In this document: positions 8,096 through 17,272 of the stretch, one piece after another
Position numbering within the stretch: position 1 is the stretch's first letter
Layout: each line of letters starts with the position of its first letter
Source: Clostridium sp.
GTDB lineage: Bacteria; Bacillota; Dethiobacteria; Dethiobacterales; Dethiobacteraceae
Reading direction: 5' to 3'
DNA: 64,000 bases
Assembly: GCA_018335695.1 (NCBI GenBank)
Contig: JAGXRV010000089.1
Location: 39,717 to 103,716 of the forward strand
The notes under the pieces: generated by a model
What the model was told of the DNA's origin: nothing
The model's input: the letters and a program-made list of their open reading frames with translations, nothing else
Databases searched by the model: none
Position numbers and translations under genes: made by a program

Positions 8096-8936
8096 TTTTC
8101 TTCATCTCCTCCCTCAATTCTCCGCTAAAAACCTCGCTGGCAGGTCCGCTCAGATACACATGACCGTCTTCCCGCCATTCCACAAGAAGCGCACCGCCCG
8201 GTAGGTGTATTTTTGCCCTGCGGCTTAAGGCTCCGTTTAATACGCCGGCCACCAATACGGCACAGGCACCGGAACCACATGCCAAAGTCTCTCCCACCCC
8301 TCGCTCGAAAACACGCACACGCACTTCCTCTGTTGAGAGTACTTCGGCAAACTCCACGTTAGTTTTCTTTGGAAAAAGCGGATGAGTTTCAATAGCGGAA
8401 CCCCATTCAACAAGCGGTACTGTTTCTGGGTTATCGCTAAAGATAACGCAGTGCGGATTACCCATTGAAACAGCGGTAATTCTAAAATGCAGCCCGGCGA
8501 CCGCCAACTCTTCATTGACCACCATTCTTGCCGGACCACTAACCGGTATAGCGGCACTCTCCAGTATCGGACTACCCATGTCAACCTCAACGGCTGAAAC
8601 CTGATCGCCTGTGAGTTCGAGGCGCAGCGTTTTAACGGCTTGCTGCATTTCCAGCCGAAAAACAGCTTCATTGACAAAACCACGCTCATAGAGATACTTA
8701 CCGGCAACACGCAGCGCATTTCCGCACATTTCCGCTTCACTGCCGTCAGCATTAAAAATTCGCAACCGGTAAGCTGTCATCTCACCTCTTTGTATTAAGG
8801 CCAACCCGTCAGCGCCGACGCCAAAGCGACGGTGGCAAAGTAGGCGAGCCATCTTTGGCCAGTTCATATTATCATCCGAGATGTTTTCAATAACCACAAA
8901 GTCATTGCCCAAGCCATGCATTTTTGTAAACCGCAT
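8076..8936 (-). CDS. dapF: Diaminopimelate epimerase
   Basis: A 286-residue protein starting MRFTKMHGLGNDFVVI. The two catalytic cysteines lie in EMCGNALRV and LACGSGACAV, the standard pair for this cofactor-independent racemase. It converts LL- to meso-diaminopimelate, used for peptidoglycan and lysine. The ATG at 8934-8936 has GGAGGTG seven bases upstream. The frame is open to 9083, but that extra part translates a terminator-like repeat and is rejected. Translationally linked to dapL. Confidence 0.93.
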   Translation of the reverse strand: MRFTKMHGLGNDFVVIENISDDNMNWPKMARLLCHRRFGVGADGLALIQRGEMTAYRLRIFNADGSEAEMCGNALRVAGKYLYERGFVNEAVFRLEMQQAVKTLRLELTGDQVSAVEVDMGSPILESAAIPVSGPARMVVNEELAVAGLHFRITAVSMGNPHCVIFSDNPETVPLVEWGSAIETHPLFPKKTNVEFAEVLSTEEVRVRVFERGVGETLACGSGACAVLVAGVLNGALSRRAKIHLPGGALLVEWREDGHVYLSGPASEVFSGELREEMKKIAYTTC

Positions 8937-8989
8937 TAAGCACACCTCCATCCAGCCGGTTAATATAGAATAACAACATTTCCTGGTGT

Positions 8990-9032
8990 AAAAAAGACGC
9001 TTCGTGCTTTCTATCAACTGACGCGTCTTTTT
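8990..9032. repeat. Hairpin repeat, copy 1 (terminator-like)
   Basis: AAAAAAGACGC and GCGTCTTTTTT frame a 43-base unit. A second copy at 37290-37333 differs at only a few positions. It would form a bidirectional rho-independent terminator and lies between glnA and dapF, ahead of the dapF ribosome site. Confidence 0.65.
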
Positions 9033-9042
9033 TATTCCGCTA

Positions 9043-9110
9043 GGGGCTGCCGCCCCTTCGGCGGGCCTGCCGGCCCTGAGCACCCCGCAAGAGTAAGGGG
9101 CACGCCCCTT
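9043..9110. repeat. GC-rich REP-like palindromes
   Basis: GGGGCTGCCGCCCC at 9043-9056 and AAGGGGCACGCCCCTT at 9095-9110 are compact inverted repeats in non-coding sequence. About 50 bases further on is ATATAATTTCCT, also found beside the second hairpin repeat near 37.4 kb. Confidence 0.5.
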
Positions 9111-9169
9111 ACAAACCCCAACGCATAGGATCGTAGCTTCCCTGAACGATATAATTTCCTATGCTACGA

Positions 9170-9210
9170 AAAAGCGAGGAAACCAGCCTTTACAGACCAG
9201 GCATCCTCGC
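9170..9210 (-). terminator. Rho-independent terminator of glnA
   Basis: On the minus strand GCGAGGA pairs with TCCTCGC around a 23-base loop, followed by TTTTTCG, about 25 bases after the glnA stop. Confidence 0.7.
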
Positions 9211-9233
9211 CTGAAATCACAATCCCTTAAGGG

Positions 9234-10562
<1,329 letters not shown>

Positions 10563-10674
10563 TCTTCAACAACTCCTTATTTTCGTTTTTGTTTAACTCT
10601 CGACGATCTCACGATCATCAGTGTGACGATTTCTCGTCCGCGTATGCAAGATTTACCTGCATCACGTGTAAAAC

Positions 10675-10714
10675 AAAAAAACCCCCTTGAGAAGAAAATT
10701 TTTTTCTTCCCGGG
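10675..10714 (-). terminator. Terminator-like attenuator in the glnA leader
   Basis: On the minus strand GAAGAAAA pairs with TTTTCTTC, flanked by CCC and GGG, and is followed by seven T residues. It lies between the predicted promoter and glnA, where a terminator would act only as a regulated attenuator. Confidence 0.5.
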
Positions 10715-10750
10715 CGCCATTGCCTTTGCTTCATGTTTAGTTGTACATTC

Positions 10751-10786
10751 CTATTTAAGTCTGTTTAAATTCACTCTGGCGCTCAT
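10751..10786 (-). CDS. Possible leader peptide of glnA (11 residues)
   Basis: A short frame MSARVNLNRLK follows GGGGGTGACTT, a usable ribosome site, and ends about 35 bases before the attenuator hairpin. No codon run pointing to a sensed amino acid is visible, so it may be fortuitous. The 485 bases between glnA and cysH hold only this leader and a repeat. Confidence 0.25.
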   Translation of the reverse strand: MSARVNLNRLK

Positions 10787-10853
10787 AAGTCACCCCCAGT
10801 AAACAAAAGACGCCTCCGCAAAGAACTAATCTCTGCTGTTGGCGCCGCTGCCC

Positions 10854-10869
10854 GGTACAACATTGTACC
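10854..10869. promoter_or_regulatory. 16-base palindrome just after the glnA promoter
   Basis: GGTACAACATTGTACC has seven-base arms around two central bases. It lies about 17 bases after the -10 element and could be an operator or the first hairpin of the leader RNA. It does not match the GlnR box known to me. Confidence 0.4.
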
Positions 10870-10885
10870 TTATGCCGTTTTTTTG

Positions 10886-10914
10886 ATTATAAAACAAAGC
10901 AAAAGAATATGCAA
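10886..10914 (-). promoter_or_regulatory. Putative glnA promoter
   Basis: On the minus strand TTGCAT (10909-10914), a 17-base spacer and TATAAT (10886-10891). The resulting leader would be roughly 315 bases. Confidence 0.6.
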
Positions 10915-10994
10915 CAACAAATTTAGAAAATCAACCGGAGGGACGGTTCTCGTGGATTACTTTTGGAGGGAGAGAAGCCCAAGCGGGTTGAAAA

Positions 10995-11035
10995 CCACCC
11001 CAGTGCTGCGCACCACCCCTCCAAGGGAGGGGAAT
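10995..11035. repeat. REP-like palindromic repeat, inverted copy
   Basis: Contains CCCCTCCAAGGGAGGGG at 11017-11033 and ACCACCCC. The same unit occurs in the opposite orientation at 37432-37470. Confidence 0.55.
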
Positions 11036-11047
11036 TTGCGCTCTTGT

Positions 11048-11722
11048 CTAATCTTCTTTCATACTTACGGTATGGAGGCCGCACTCCAGTTTACGCCCAC
11101 CCCAACGTCCACTACGTGTATGCTCGCCTGCGGCTGGTTTAGCAGTGCAAGGTTCACAGCCGATGCTGGTATAGCCATCGCTGTAGAGTGTGACGATAGG
11201 GATATCGTTTGCGCTGAGGTAGGCGAAGACCTCAGCGGTAGTCCAGTCGTAAAGCGGGCTGACCTTTGTGAGCGTGCGGCCGTCCGGGAAACGGTGCGTT
11301 TCGAAAGGCTGGAGATTTGCGCGCGTTGGGCTCTGTTCGCGTCGGAGTCCAGTCAACCAGAGGTCGTATTTTTCGATGCCGCGCATCAGGGGTTCGACTT
11401 TGCGCACGTGGCAGCAGCGGCTGGGGTCGGTTTCGTAGAGCTTGCCAAACTCTGCTTCCTGTGCCACGACCGACTGCTTCGCTTCTATGTTCACCAGATT
11501 AAGCTTCCACTCGTGAGCCAAGCGATCCCGGTATGCAATGAGCGAAGCAAAGTGATAGCCGGTTTCAAGGAACAAAACAGTGATGCCGGGGAGTTGCCTG
11601 CGGACCAGGTCGAGGATCGCGACATCTTCAGCCTGGAACGAACAGGTCAAACAGGGCTTTTCGGAATTTATAAGCGCTTTGGCAATAATTTCCCGTGCCG
11701 ATTCAGCCGGATTAGATAACAT
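11048..11722 (-). CDS. cysH: Adenylyl-sulfate (APS/PAPS) reductase, iron-sulfur type
   Basis: A 224-residue PP-loop-type reductase. Cys103-Cys104 (RCCHVRK) and Cys189-x2-Cys192 (GCEPC) are the four ligands of the [4Fe-4S] cluster of bacterial APS reductases. The catalytic cysteine is in the C-terminal KLECGLH (Cys214). It reduces activated sulfate to sulfite. The cluster, and the lack of a cysC (APS kinase) gene, point to APS rather than PAPS as substrate. Its ATG overlaps the cysN stop by one base in a cysD-cysN-cysH operon. Base composition looks richer in G and C than in flanking genes. No sulfite reductase is in the window. Confidence 0.88.
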   Translation of the reverse strand: MLSNPAESAREIIAKALINSEKPCLTCSFQAEDVAILDLVRRQLPGITVLFLETGYHFASLIAYRDRLAHEWKLNLVNIEAKQSVVAQEAEFGKLYETDPSRCCHVRKVEPLMRGIEKYDLWLTGLRREQSPTRANLQPFETHRFPDGRTLTKVSPLYDWTTAEVFAYLSANDIPIVTLYSDGYTSIGCEPCTAKPAAGEHTRSGRWGGRKLECGLHTVSMKED

Positions 11723-13341
11723 TAGATTCCCTCCTCTTCCCCGAACGCGTGATGCGTGTCGAGGGTAATCTTGGCGCGGATTGCCATAATGGCTCCGCGC
11801 AGGTCCTTTTCTTCCACTACTACGTCAGGGGTACCCTCGTGATCGCCGAGAGTGAGAACGATAAGCCCAAGGCGGCGAAGTTCAGGCTGTTCCGTGCGAA
11901 CAGTATGACGGTTTTCATTCAGCAGAATTCGCTCAATTGCATCAGCAAGCTCACTTGCTTTTGAAAGATCGATCCAAGCGCCGAGGTGACCGCGCAGGCG
12001 CAAGCGCTCTCCCGGTAAAAGCGGACCGCTCCCGGTTATGTTTTCGGACTCACTTTCGATTAGGCCGGCACCGAGCGTAATGTTCGAGATACGGTCAACT
12101 ATAATGAAACCGCCTGTGGCGCGGTTCTCGCGGTAAGGATCGAAAAGCAAGGATTCTGCGGCTTCGATTTCGATAACACCGATTTCGTTTAATGAAAGCG
12201 AATTAGCGCCAAACATTTCGAGCCTCTCCACATCTAAGCGGTGGATGATGCGGGAGACGCGAGCCGAAACAATTCGTGGTCCTTGCTGAATCATGTATGT
12301 GCGGCCGGCAACAAGCGGCTCCTCACTCATCCAGACTACCGTGGCTTCGACTTTCTGAGCCTGAGATGCGACCTGAGAGGTGGCAACAATCATATCGCCG
12401 CGAGCAATGTCCCGCTCGTCTTCGAGCATAAGAATCACTGACATCGGCGCAAAGGCTTCCTCGAGGTCGCCGTCAAATGTGACGATTCGTGTCACGCGGC
12501 TCTGCTGTCCGCCGGGGAGAACAGTAACATCATCGCCTACGGACAAACGGCCGCTGGCAACCTGCCCGGCGAAGCCGCGAAAATCGGGGTCAGGGCGAAT
12601 CACAGTCTGCACCGGGAAGCGAAACGGCAGGGTGGTGATGTCTACGCGTGGCCGAGCGTTCTCGAGAATCTCCAGCAGTGACGGACCGTCGTACCAGGGG
12701 GTACGTTCGCTCTTTGTGACAACATTATCGCCGTCTAAGGCACTGACCGGAATGAAATGGATCTGAACACCATCCAGCAGCGAAAGCAAACTGTCTGCTT
12801 GTTTGCGGATCTCCTCGAATATCTGACGGCTAAACCCTATAAGATCCATCTTGTTAACGGCAAAAACGAGGGTGCGCACTCCCAGCAACCAGGAAATGAA
12901 GGCGTGACGTCTCGATTGCTCAAGAAAACGCTTGCGCGCATCAATCAAGATGACGGCGAGATCCGATGTAGATGCACCTGTAGCCATATTGCGTGTGTAC
13001 TGCTCATGGCCAGGCGTGTCTGCTACGATGAACTTACGGCGAGTGGTGTTAAAGTAACGGTAGGCGACATCGATGGTGATCCCCTGTTCGCGCTCAGCCC
13101 GCAGGCCATCAGTGAGGAGCGAGAGGTCGAGGCCGCGAGCTGCGCGGTTCACTTTGCTCTTTTTTACATCGTCAAGATGATCATCGAGCACGGCTTTAGT
13201 GTCGAACAGTAACCGGCCGATGAGGGTGCTTTTTCCGTCGTCAACACTTCCTGCGGTCGACATGCGAAGTAACGGCAATTCATCGCAGGAGGCGGTGAAT
13301 TGGGCGAGGGTGACTGTTTTAGTCTGTGCGACAACGCTCAT
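11722..13341 (-). CDS. cysN: Sulfate adenylyltransferase GTPase subunit
   Basis: A 539-residue EF-Tu-like GTPase. STAGSVDDGKSTLIGRLL is the P-loop near residue 30, followed by EREQGITIDVAYRYF (switch I), DTPGHEQY (G3) and NKMDL (G4). With CysD it makes APS from sulfate and ATP, driven by GTP hydrolysis. The protein is longer than the ~475 residues of E. coli CysN: about 75-100 residues beyond the conserved core are unassigned. In CysNC fusions an APS kinase sits there, but no second P-loop is present. The start overlaps the cysD stop by one base (TGATG). CysDN is uncommon in Firmicutes, supporting transfer. Confidence 0.9.
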   Translation of the reverse strand: MSVVAQTKTVTLAQFTASCDELPLLRMSTAGSVDDGKSTLIGRLLFDTKAVLDDHLDDVKKSKVNRAARGLDLSLLTDGLRAEREQGITIDVAYRYFNTTRRKFIVADTPGHEQYTRNMATGASTSDLAVILIDARKRFLEQSRRHAFISWLLGVRTLVFAVNKMDLIGFSRQIFEEIRKQADSLLSLLDGVQIHFIPVSALDGDNVVTKSERTPWYDGPSLLEILENARPRVDITTLPFRFPVQTVIRPDPDFRGFAGQVASGRLSVGDDVTVLPGGQQSRVTRIVTFDGDLEEAFAPMSVILMLEDERDIARGDMIVATSQVASQAQKVEATVVWMSEEPLVAGRTYMIQQGPRIVSARVSRIIHRLDVERLEMFGANSLSLNEIGVIEIEAAESLLFDPYRENRATGGFIIVDRISNITLGAGLIESESENITGSGPLLPGERLRLRGHLGAWIDLSKASELADAIERILLNENRHTVRTEQPELRRLGLIVLTLGDHEGTPDVVVEEKDLRGAIMAIRAKITLDTHHAFGEEEGI

Positions 13342-14294
13342 CAGAAGTAACCCTCCCGCTTCTTAAGCTCCATTGAACCTTCCTGGTCGTGGTCAATAAC
13401 GCGATTTTCACGTTCGCTACGGCGGAAGGAGGCAAGCTCTTTAATGATCAAATCGATAGTGTCGGCTTCTGAGCGGATTGCCCCGCTGCAGGGCGTGCAA
13501 CCCAACGTACGCATGCGACATTTGATATTTTCCGGGCGCTCCCCGTCTAAGAGCTTGACATTGCTCTGCAGCGGAATCAGTGTCTGCCCACGTACGACGA
13601 CATCTCGCGGCTTAGCAAAGTAAAGGGGAACGATAGGAATGTTCTCAAGTCCGATGTAACTCCAGATATCGTTCTCTGTCCAGTTGGAGAGCGGAAAGAC
13701 GCGAATGCTCTCGCCGGGGTTAACGGCGCCGTTGTAGAAATTCCAGAGCTCTGGCCGCTGGTTACGAGGTTCCCAGCGACCGGCACTGTCGCGAAAGCTG
13801 AAGACCCGCTCCTTGGCGCGGGACTTTTCTTCGTCTCGGCGCCCGCCGCCAATCGCAGCGTCGTAGTTGCCTTCTTTGAGCCCTTCGACAAGAGCGCGGG
13901 TGCGGAGTAGATGACAACACTTGGCGGTACCGTGGTCGTAGGGGTTCGCACCGGCGTTGATCGCCTCCAGATTTGTGTAGACGCGAAGTTCGGCTCCGAT
14001 CTCTTTGGTGAAACTGTCACGAAATTCGATCATCTCCGGATATTCGTAGGTTGTGTCAATGTGCAGAAGCGGGAACGGAAACTTACCGGGATAGAACGCT
14101 TTGCGGGCGAGATGCACCAGCACGGAACTATCCTTCCCGATAGAGTATAACAGAACCGGATTACGGAACTGTGCGGCGGTCTCACGGAGTATATGGATAC
14201 TTTCCGCTTCGAGCGCTCGCAAGTGCGATAAAAGGTAACACTTGCTGCTATCGATCAATTTGCTGTTTTGCTCTGTGTAGTTAACTTGTCTCAA
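13341..14294 (-). CDS. cysD: Sulfate adenylyltransferase small subunit
   Basis: A 317-residue N-type ATP pyrophosphatase. [19 protein letters not shown] is the PP-loop, and [11 protein letters not shown] and [20 protein letters not shown] are strongly conserved in CysD. It adenylates sulfate, using the GTPase CysN. A TTG at 14292-14294 preceded by AAGGAG is the best start, giving MRQVNYTEQ. It heads the cysDNH genes, about 70 bases after the transporter permease on the same strand. Together they import and activate sulfate for cysteine synthesis. Confidence 0.92.
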   Translation of the reverse strand: MRQVNYTEQNSKLIDSSKCYLLSHLRALEAESIHILRETAAQFRNPVLLYSIGKDSSVLVHLARKAFYPGKFPFPLLHIDTTYEYPEMIEFRDSFTKEIGAELRVYTNLEAINAGANPYDHGTAKCCHLLRTRALVEGLKEGNYDAAIGGGRRDEEKSRAKERVFSFRDSAGRWEPRNQRPELWNFYNGAVNPGESIRVFPLSNWTENDIWSYIGLENIPIVPLYFAKPRDVVVRGQTLIPLQSNVKLLDGERPENIKCRMRTLGCTPCSGAIRSEADTIDLIIKELASFRRSERENRVIDHDQEGSMELKKREGYF

Positions 14295-14363
14295 AGCTAT
14301 TCTCCTTCTGTGATTAATTCTCCCTTATGTTCCACAGCGACGAGCCGACTGTTAGGACTGAGA

Positions 14364-15143
14364 TCAGCCCTTGGTCAACCCCCAACGGTAAAGGACAGCA
14401 TGCTCCATCCTGCCAAAAACCAGTCGATCAATCAGCAGACCCATGACGACAATCACAAACATAATTCCTACCACCTGGTTCATATCATGGAGATCACGTC
14501 CCATAATCAATACATAGCCAAGACCGGAAGTGGGCGTCAGCAGTTCCCCGGCCATCAAAGCCCTCCAGGCAAAAGACCAGCTCTGCTTCATCCCCGAGAT
14601 AATGGAAGGAAAAGCGGCAGGAATCGTAACGGAGGTGTAACGGCGCAAGCCTTTGGCACCCATTGTTTTCGCCGCCTTGATGTAGAGGGGCGGGACATTT
14701 TTAATACCCGAAACAACGGACATGGAGATGGAAAAAATGGAACCGATGGCGATAACGAAGATTATCGCCTCTTCTCCCAGACCAAACCAGAGAACGGCCA
14801 AAGGAAGCCAGCAAATACTTGGCAAGGTCTGCACACCCAGCAGGAGCGGAGAAAGCGCTTCATCCAAATACTTAATGCGGTCGATTAAAACACCTAGCAG
14901 CAAACCGATCACAAGAGAGATAAAATAACCGATAAGAAGGCGCTGCAGACTGATATGCGCAGCAATAGGTATGCTTAGATCCTGCATGCCTCTGCTCAGG
15001 TTCTGCAGCACCCCCGAAGGTGATGGAAAGAGGAAAGAAGGCCAGATGCCAGTTCTATATACCATTTCCCAGATTAGTATCAGGCCGAGATACAAAGGAA
15101 TTACTTTTAAGACACCAGTCACTGTCAAGTTCCTCTTTGGCAA
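14364..15143 (-). CDS. ABC transporter permease, SsuC/TauC family
   Basis: Up to 259 residues with about six hydrophobic segments; the first is VIPLYLGLILIWEMV. MGAKGLRRYTSVTIPAAFPS is the EAA-like loop that contacts the ATPase. The family takes up sulfonates, taurine, nitrate or related anions. It overlaps the ATPase gene by up to 89 bases; starts at TTG 15143 or at the following TTG/GTG codons are all possible, the last having AGAGG nearby. Linkage to cysDNH and the absence of any sulfonate monooxygenase suggest sulfate or a related oxyanion as substrate. That is inference. Confidence 0.82.
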   Translation of the reverse strand: MPKRNLTVTGVLKVIPLYLGLILIWEMVYRTGIWPSFLFPSPSGVLQNLSRGMQDLSIPIAAHISLQRLLIGYFISLVIGLLLGVLIDRIKYLDEALSPLLLGVQTLPSICWLPLAVLWFGLGEEAIIFVIAIGSIFSISMSVVSGIKNVPPLYIKAAKTMGAKGLRRYTSVTIPAAFPSIISGMKQSWSFAWRALMAGELLTPTSGLGYVLIMGRDLHDMNQVVGIMFVIVVMGLLIDRLVFGRMEHAVLYRWGLTKG

Positions 15144-15891
15144 CCTTCTCCACCTCCTCTTTCAGTTCGCTGAGTATTTGCCCTACGATTCTTGTCAGAT
15201 CAATGTCTTCTATGTTTCTTGGTCTGCCTAATTGAACCCGGAACTCTTTTTTTATTCTGCCGGGATTGGCAGTCATAACAACAACCCGGTCTGCCAACAA
15301 AACAGCTTCTTCCACATTATGCGTCACAAAGATGATCGTCTTTTTTGTGGCGCCCCAGATTTGCTGCAGTTCTGTGTGAAGAATATTTTTAGTTTGGCTG
15401 TCCAAAGCGGCAAAAGGCTCATCCATTAAAAGCACATCCGAGTCCATAGCCAGGGATCTGGCCAAAGCCACCCGCTGACGCATGCCGATGGAAAGTTCAT
15501 GCGGATAAGCAGCCGCAAAACGAGTCAGGTGAACCATTCTCAGGTAATACATAGCCTTTTCCCTTCTCTCCTGCTTGCTTATCCCTTTAATTTTCATCCC
15601 ATACTCTACATTGTCGATAATTTTGAGCCAAGGGAAAAGTGCCGCTTCCTGGAACATCACCATTCGATCGGGTCCTGCATCCAGGATTGGCCTGCCCTCT
15701 TTGCAAATCTCGCCGGAAGTAGCCCTTTCCAAACCGGCAATAATGCTCAGAAGAGTTGACTTTCCACAACCTGAAGGTCCAACTAAGACAACAAATTCTC
15801 CTTTTTTTATATTGAGATGGACATCTTGCAAGGCGTAGGTCGTTCCATTTTTTGTCTTAAAAACTTTGCATATGTTTGATATCTCCAACAC
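15055..15891 (-). CDS. ABC transporter ATP-binding protein, SsuB/TauB family
   Basis: A 278-residue ATPase. Walker A is GPSGCGKSTLLS near residue 38; the signature appears as LSIGMRQRVALARSLA, with IGMRQ replacing the usual GGQ; Walker B is VLLMDEPFAALD; HNVEEAVLLADRVVVM is the H-loop region. A GTG start with AGAGGGG upstream is used. It energises the permease encoded after it. The family assignment is firm, the substrate is not. Confidence 0.88.
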   Translation of the reverse strand: MLEISNICKVFKTKNGTTYALQDVHLNIKKGEFVVLVGPSGCGKSTLLSIIAGLERATSGEICKEGRPILDAGPDRMVMFQEAALFPWLKIIDNVEYGMKIKGISKQERREKAMYYLRMVHLTRFAAAYPHELSIGMRQRVALARSLAMDSDVLLMDEPFAALDSQTKNILHTELQQIWGATKKTIIFVTHNVEEAVLLADRVVVMTANPGRIKKEFRVQLGRPRNIEDIDLTRIVGQILSELKEEVEKVAKEELDSDWCLKSNSFVSRPDTNLGNGI

Positions 15892-15941
15892 AAAATCAAC
15901 CCCTCTGAAATCGCTTGACTCCGGACATTTAATCTTAAAGA

Positions 15942-17048
15942 CTATTTTACTTCTGCCAAACCCTTCTCTTTTAAAACCTTATTTAGTGGAGCCAGATTGA
16001 AAAGCTGGGAAATGTCCGGTTTCTGTTTGAGGTAACCGGTATCGGCCATCAATGTTGCAAATTTCTGTATTGAGCTGACTTCAGGATCGTAAGTCACTAA
16101 AAGACGTTCAAAGGAACTCCCGAGCACATCCTGGGGCAGGGATTTTTGTGTTAATATCTCAAACTGTTTGTTGAAAACCTGTTTATAGGTTTCAGGATCG
16201 TTATTGATTCGCTCTGTTAATTCCACATGGGCAGCCAGCCATTTCTCCACCAGTTCAGGTTGCTCTTCCAGAAATTTTGTGGTGGCAATCACGACTGTTG
16301 TTGCATAGCTTCCGTCGTCCCATAGCTGATCGGCTTCTAATACGACATCGGCGCCTGTCTCTTTGACGATTCTAGAGCCCCATGGTTCAGGCACAAGAGC
16401 GGCATCCACCTCGCCTTTGGCAATCAGAGTCAATATATCAGGGTTTTCTGCAGGAACAACCGTTACCGTGCCTCCTCTGGAAGCATCCTTTAAGCCCGCA
16501 CCTTTCATTAGCCTCCGCAGAGTAAGATCTTGGGTGGCGGCTAACTGGGGAACAGCTACTTTTCTGCCGTCAAGATCTGCCACATTTTTAATATTGGTGC
16601 CTTTAGCAGCTACCAGAATGGCCCCCTCGTTAGCTGCGCCTGCGATGATTTGCAGACCTTTATTGGAGACAATATAACCGTTGATTGCCGGTACCGGTCC
16701 GATGTAGCCTAAATCAATTTCTCCTGTTAACAACGCTTGAATTAGTTTAGGCCCGGCGTTAAAGATACTTTCAGCAATCACCACCTGTTCTCCCAGAGCA
16801 TTTTGAAACGTACCGTCATTCTGACCCACCATTGCTTGGATATGGGTTATATTGGGAAAATATCCCACCCTTATAGTTTGTTTTTGATTGACGCCCGTCT
16901 GAGCGTTCAATGACTGACCATTATTTCTGAACCCACAGCCAGCCGCTGCCACGGTGGCCAGAAAAAACAACAGACCGGCTGCGGTGATCCACTCCCTGCT
17001 CAGCCGTAAACCTCTCCCATAGCCTGATCTTCCGTATTTTACTGCCAC
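15942..17048 (-). CDS. ABC transporter substrate-binding lipoprotein, SsuA/NMT1 family
   Basis: A 368-residue lipoprotein. The GTG at 17046-17048 has GGAGG seven bases upstream; a TTG 33 bases earlier lacks a site. A basic N-terminus and hydrophobic stretch end in the lipobox AAAGC (cleavage before Cys). The mature part has IRVGYFPNITHIQAMVG, the start of the NMT1/SsuA fold, and VPEPWGSRI. Such proteins capture sulfonates, taurine or similar anions outside the membrane. First gene of a transporter-cysDNH transcript divergent from lexA. Confidence 0.85.
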   Translation of the reverse strand: MAVKYGRSGYGRGLRLSREWITAAGLLFFLATVAAAGCGFRNNGQSLNAQTGVNQKQTIRVGYFPNITHIQAMVGQNDGTFQNALGEQVVIAESIFNAGPKLIQALLTGEIDLGYIGPVPAINGYIVSNKGLQIIAGAANEGAILVAAKGTNIKNVADLDGRKVAVPQLAATQDLTLRRLMKGAGLKDASRGGTVTVVPAENPDILTLIAKGEVDAALVPEPWGSRIVKETGADVVLEADQLWDDGSYATTVVIATTKFLEEQPELVEKWLAAHVELTERINNDPETYKQVFNKQFEILTQKSLPQDVLGSSFERLLVTYDPEVSSIQKFATLMADTGYLKQKPDISQLFNLAPLNKVLKEKGLAEVK

Positions 17049-17155
17049 CTTCTTGCCTCCGTTCTTTTGGATGTATCCCAAGCATATTAAAACCTTTACT
17101 AAATTCGAACCTTAATTACCTATAAATATATAGGAAAAGTATGTTATTTGAGAAT

Positions 17156-17185
17156 ATTATATTAGACATTCTCCAAATATGTCAA
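17156..17185 (-). promoter_or_regulatory. Promoter of the transporter-cys operon
   Basis: TTGACA (17180-17185), 18 bases, TATAAT (17156-17161) on the minus strand, about 100 bases before the lipoprotein start. Confidence 0.65.
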
Positions 17186-17208
17186 GTGTCTAAAAAAAAT
17201 TTTATATA

Positions 17209-17222
17209 CGAACGAATGTTTG
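17209..17222 (+). promoter_or_regulatory. LexA box of lexA
   Basis: CGAACGAATGTTTG matches CGAAC-N4-GTTYG and overlaps the -35 region of lexA, as expected for autorepression. Confidence 0.82.
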
Positions 17223-17247
17223 ATTTTTTTACTAGTTATGGTATAAT
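17219..17247 (+). promoter_or_regulatory. lexA promoter
   Basis: TTTGAT (17219-17224), 17 bases, TATAAT (17242-17247). The start codon follows 25 bases after the -10, which rules out the in-frame ATG at 17246 inside the -10. Confidence 0.65.
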
Positions 17248-17272
17248 GCAGCTAAAAGGGTGGTGTTGCCGT

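Noticed and set aside
8937..9083. N-terminal extension of dapF by 49 codons
   Set aside because: It translates the hairpin repeat and an upstream leader, while MRFTKMHGLGNDF with GGAGGTG is the standard DapF start.
10883..11719. 278-codon open frame on the plus strand
   Set aside because: It lies opposite cysH, which has all reductase motifs; the plus frame has no recognisable domain and is an antisense shadow of GC-rich coding DNA.
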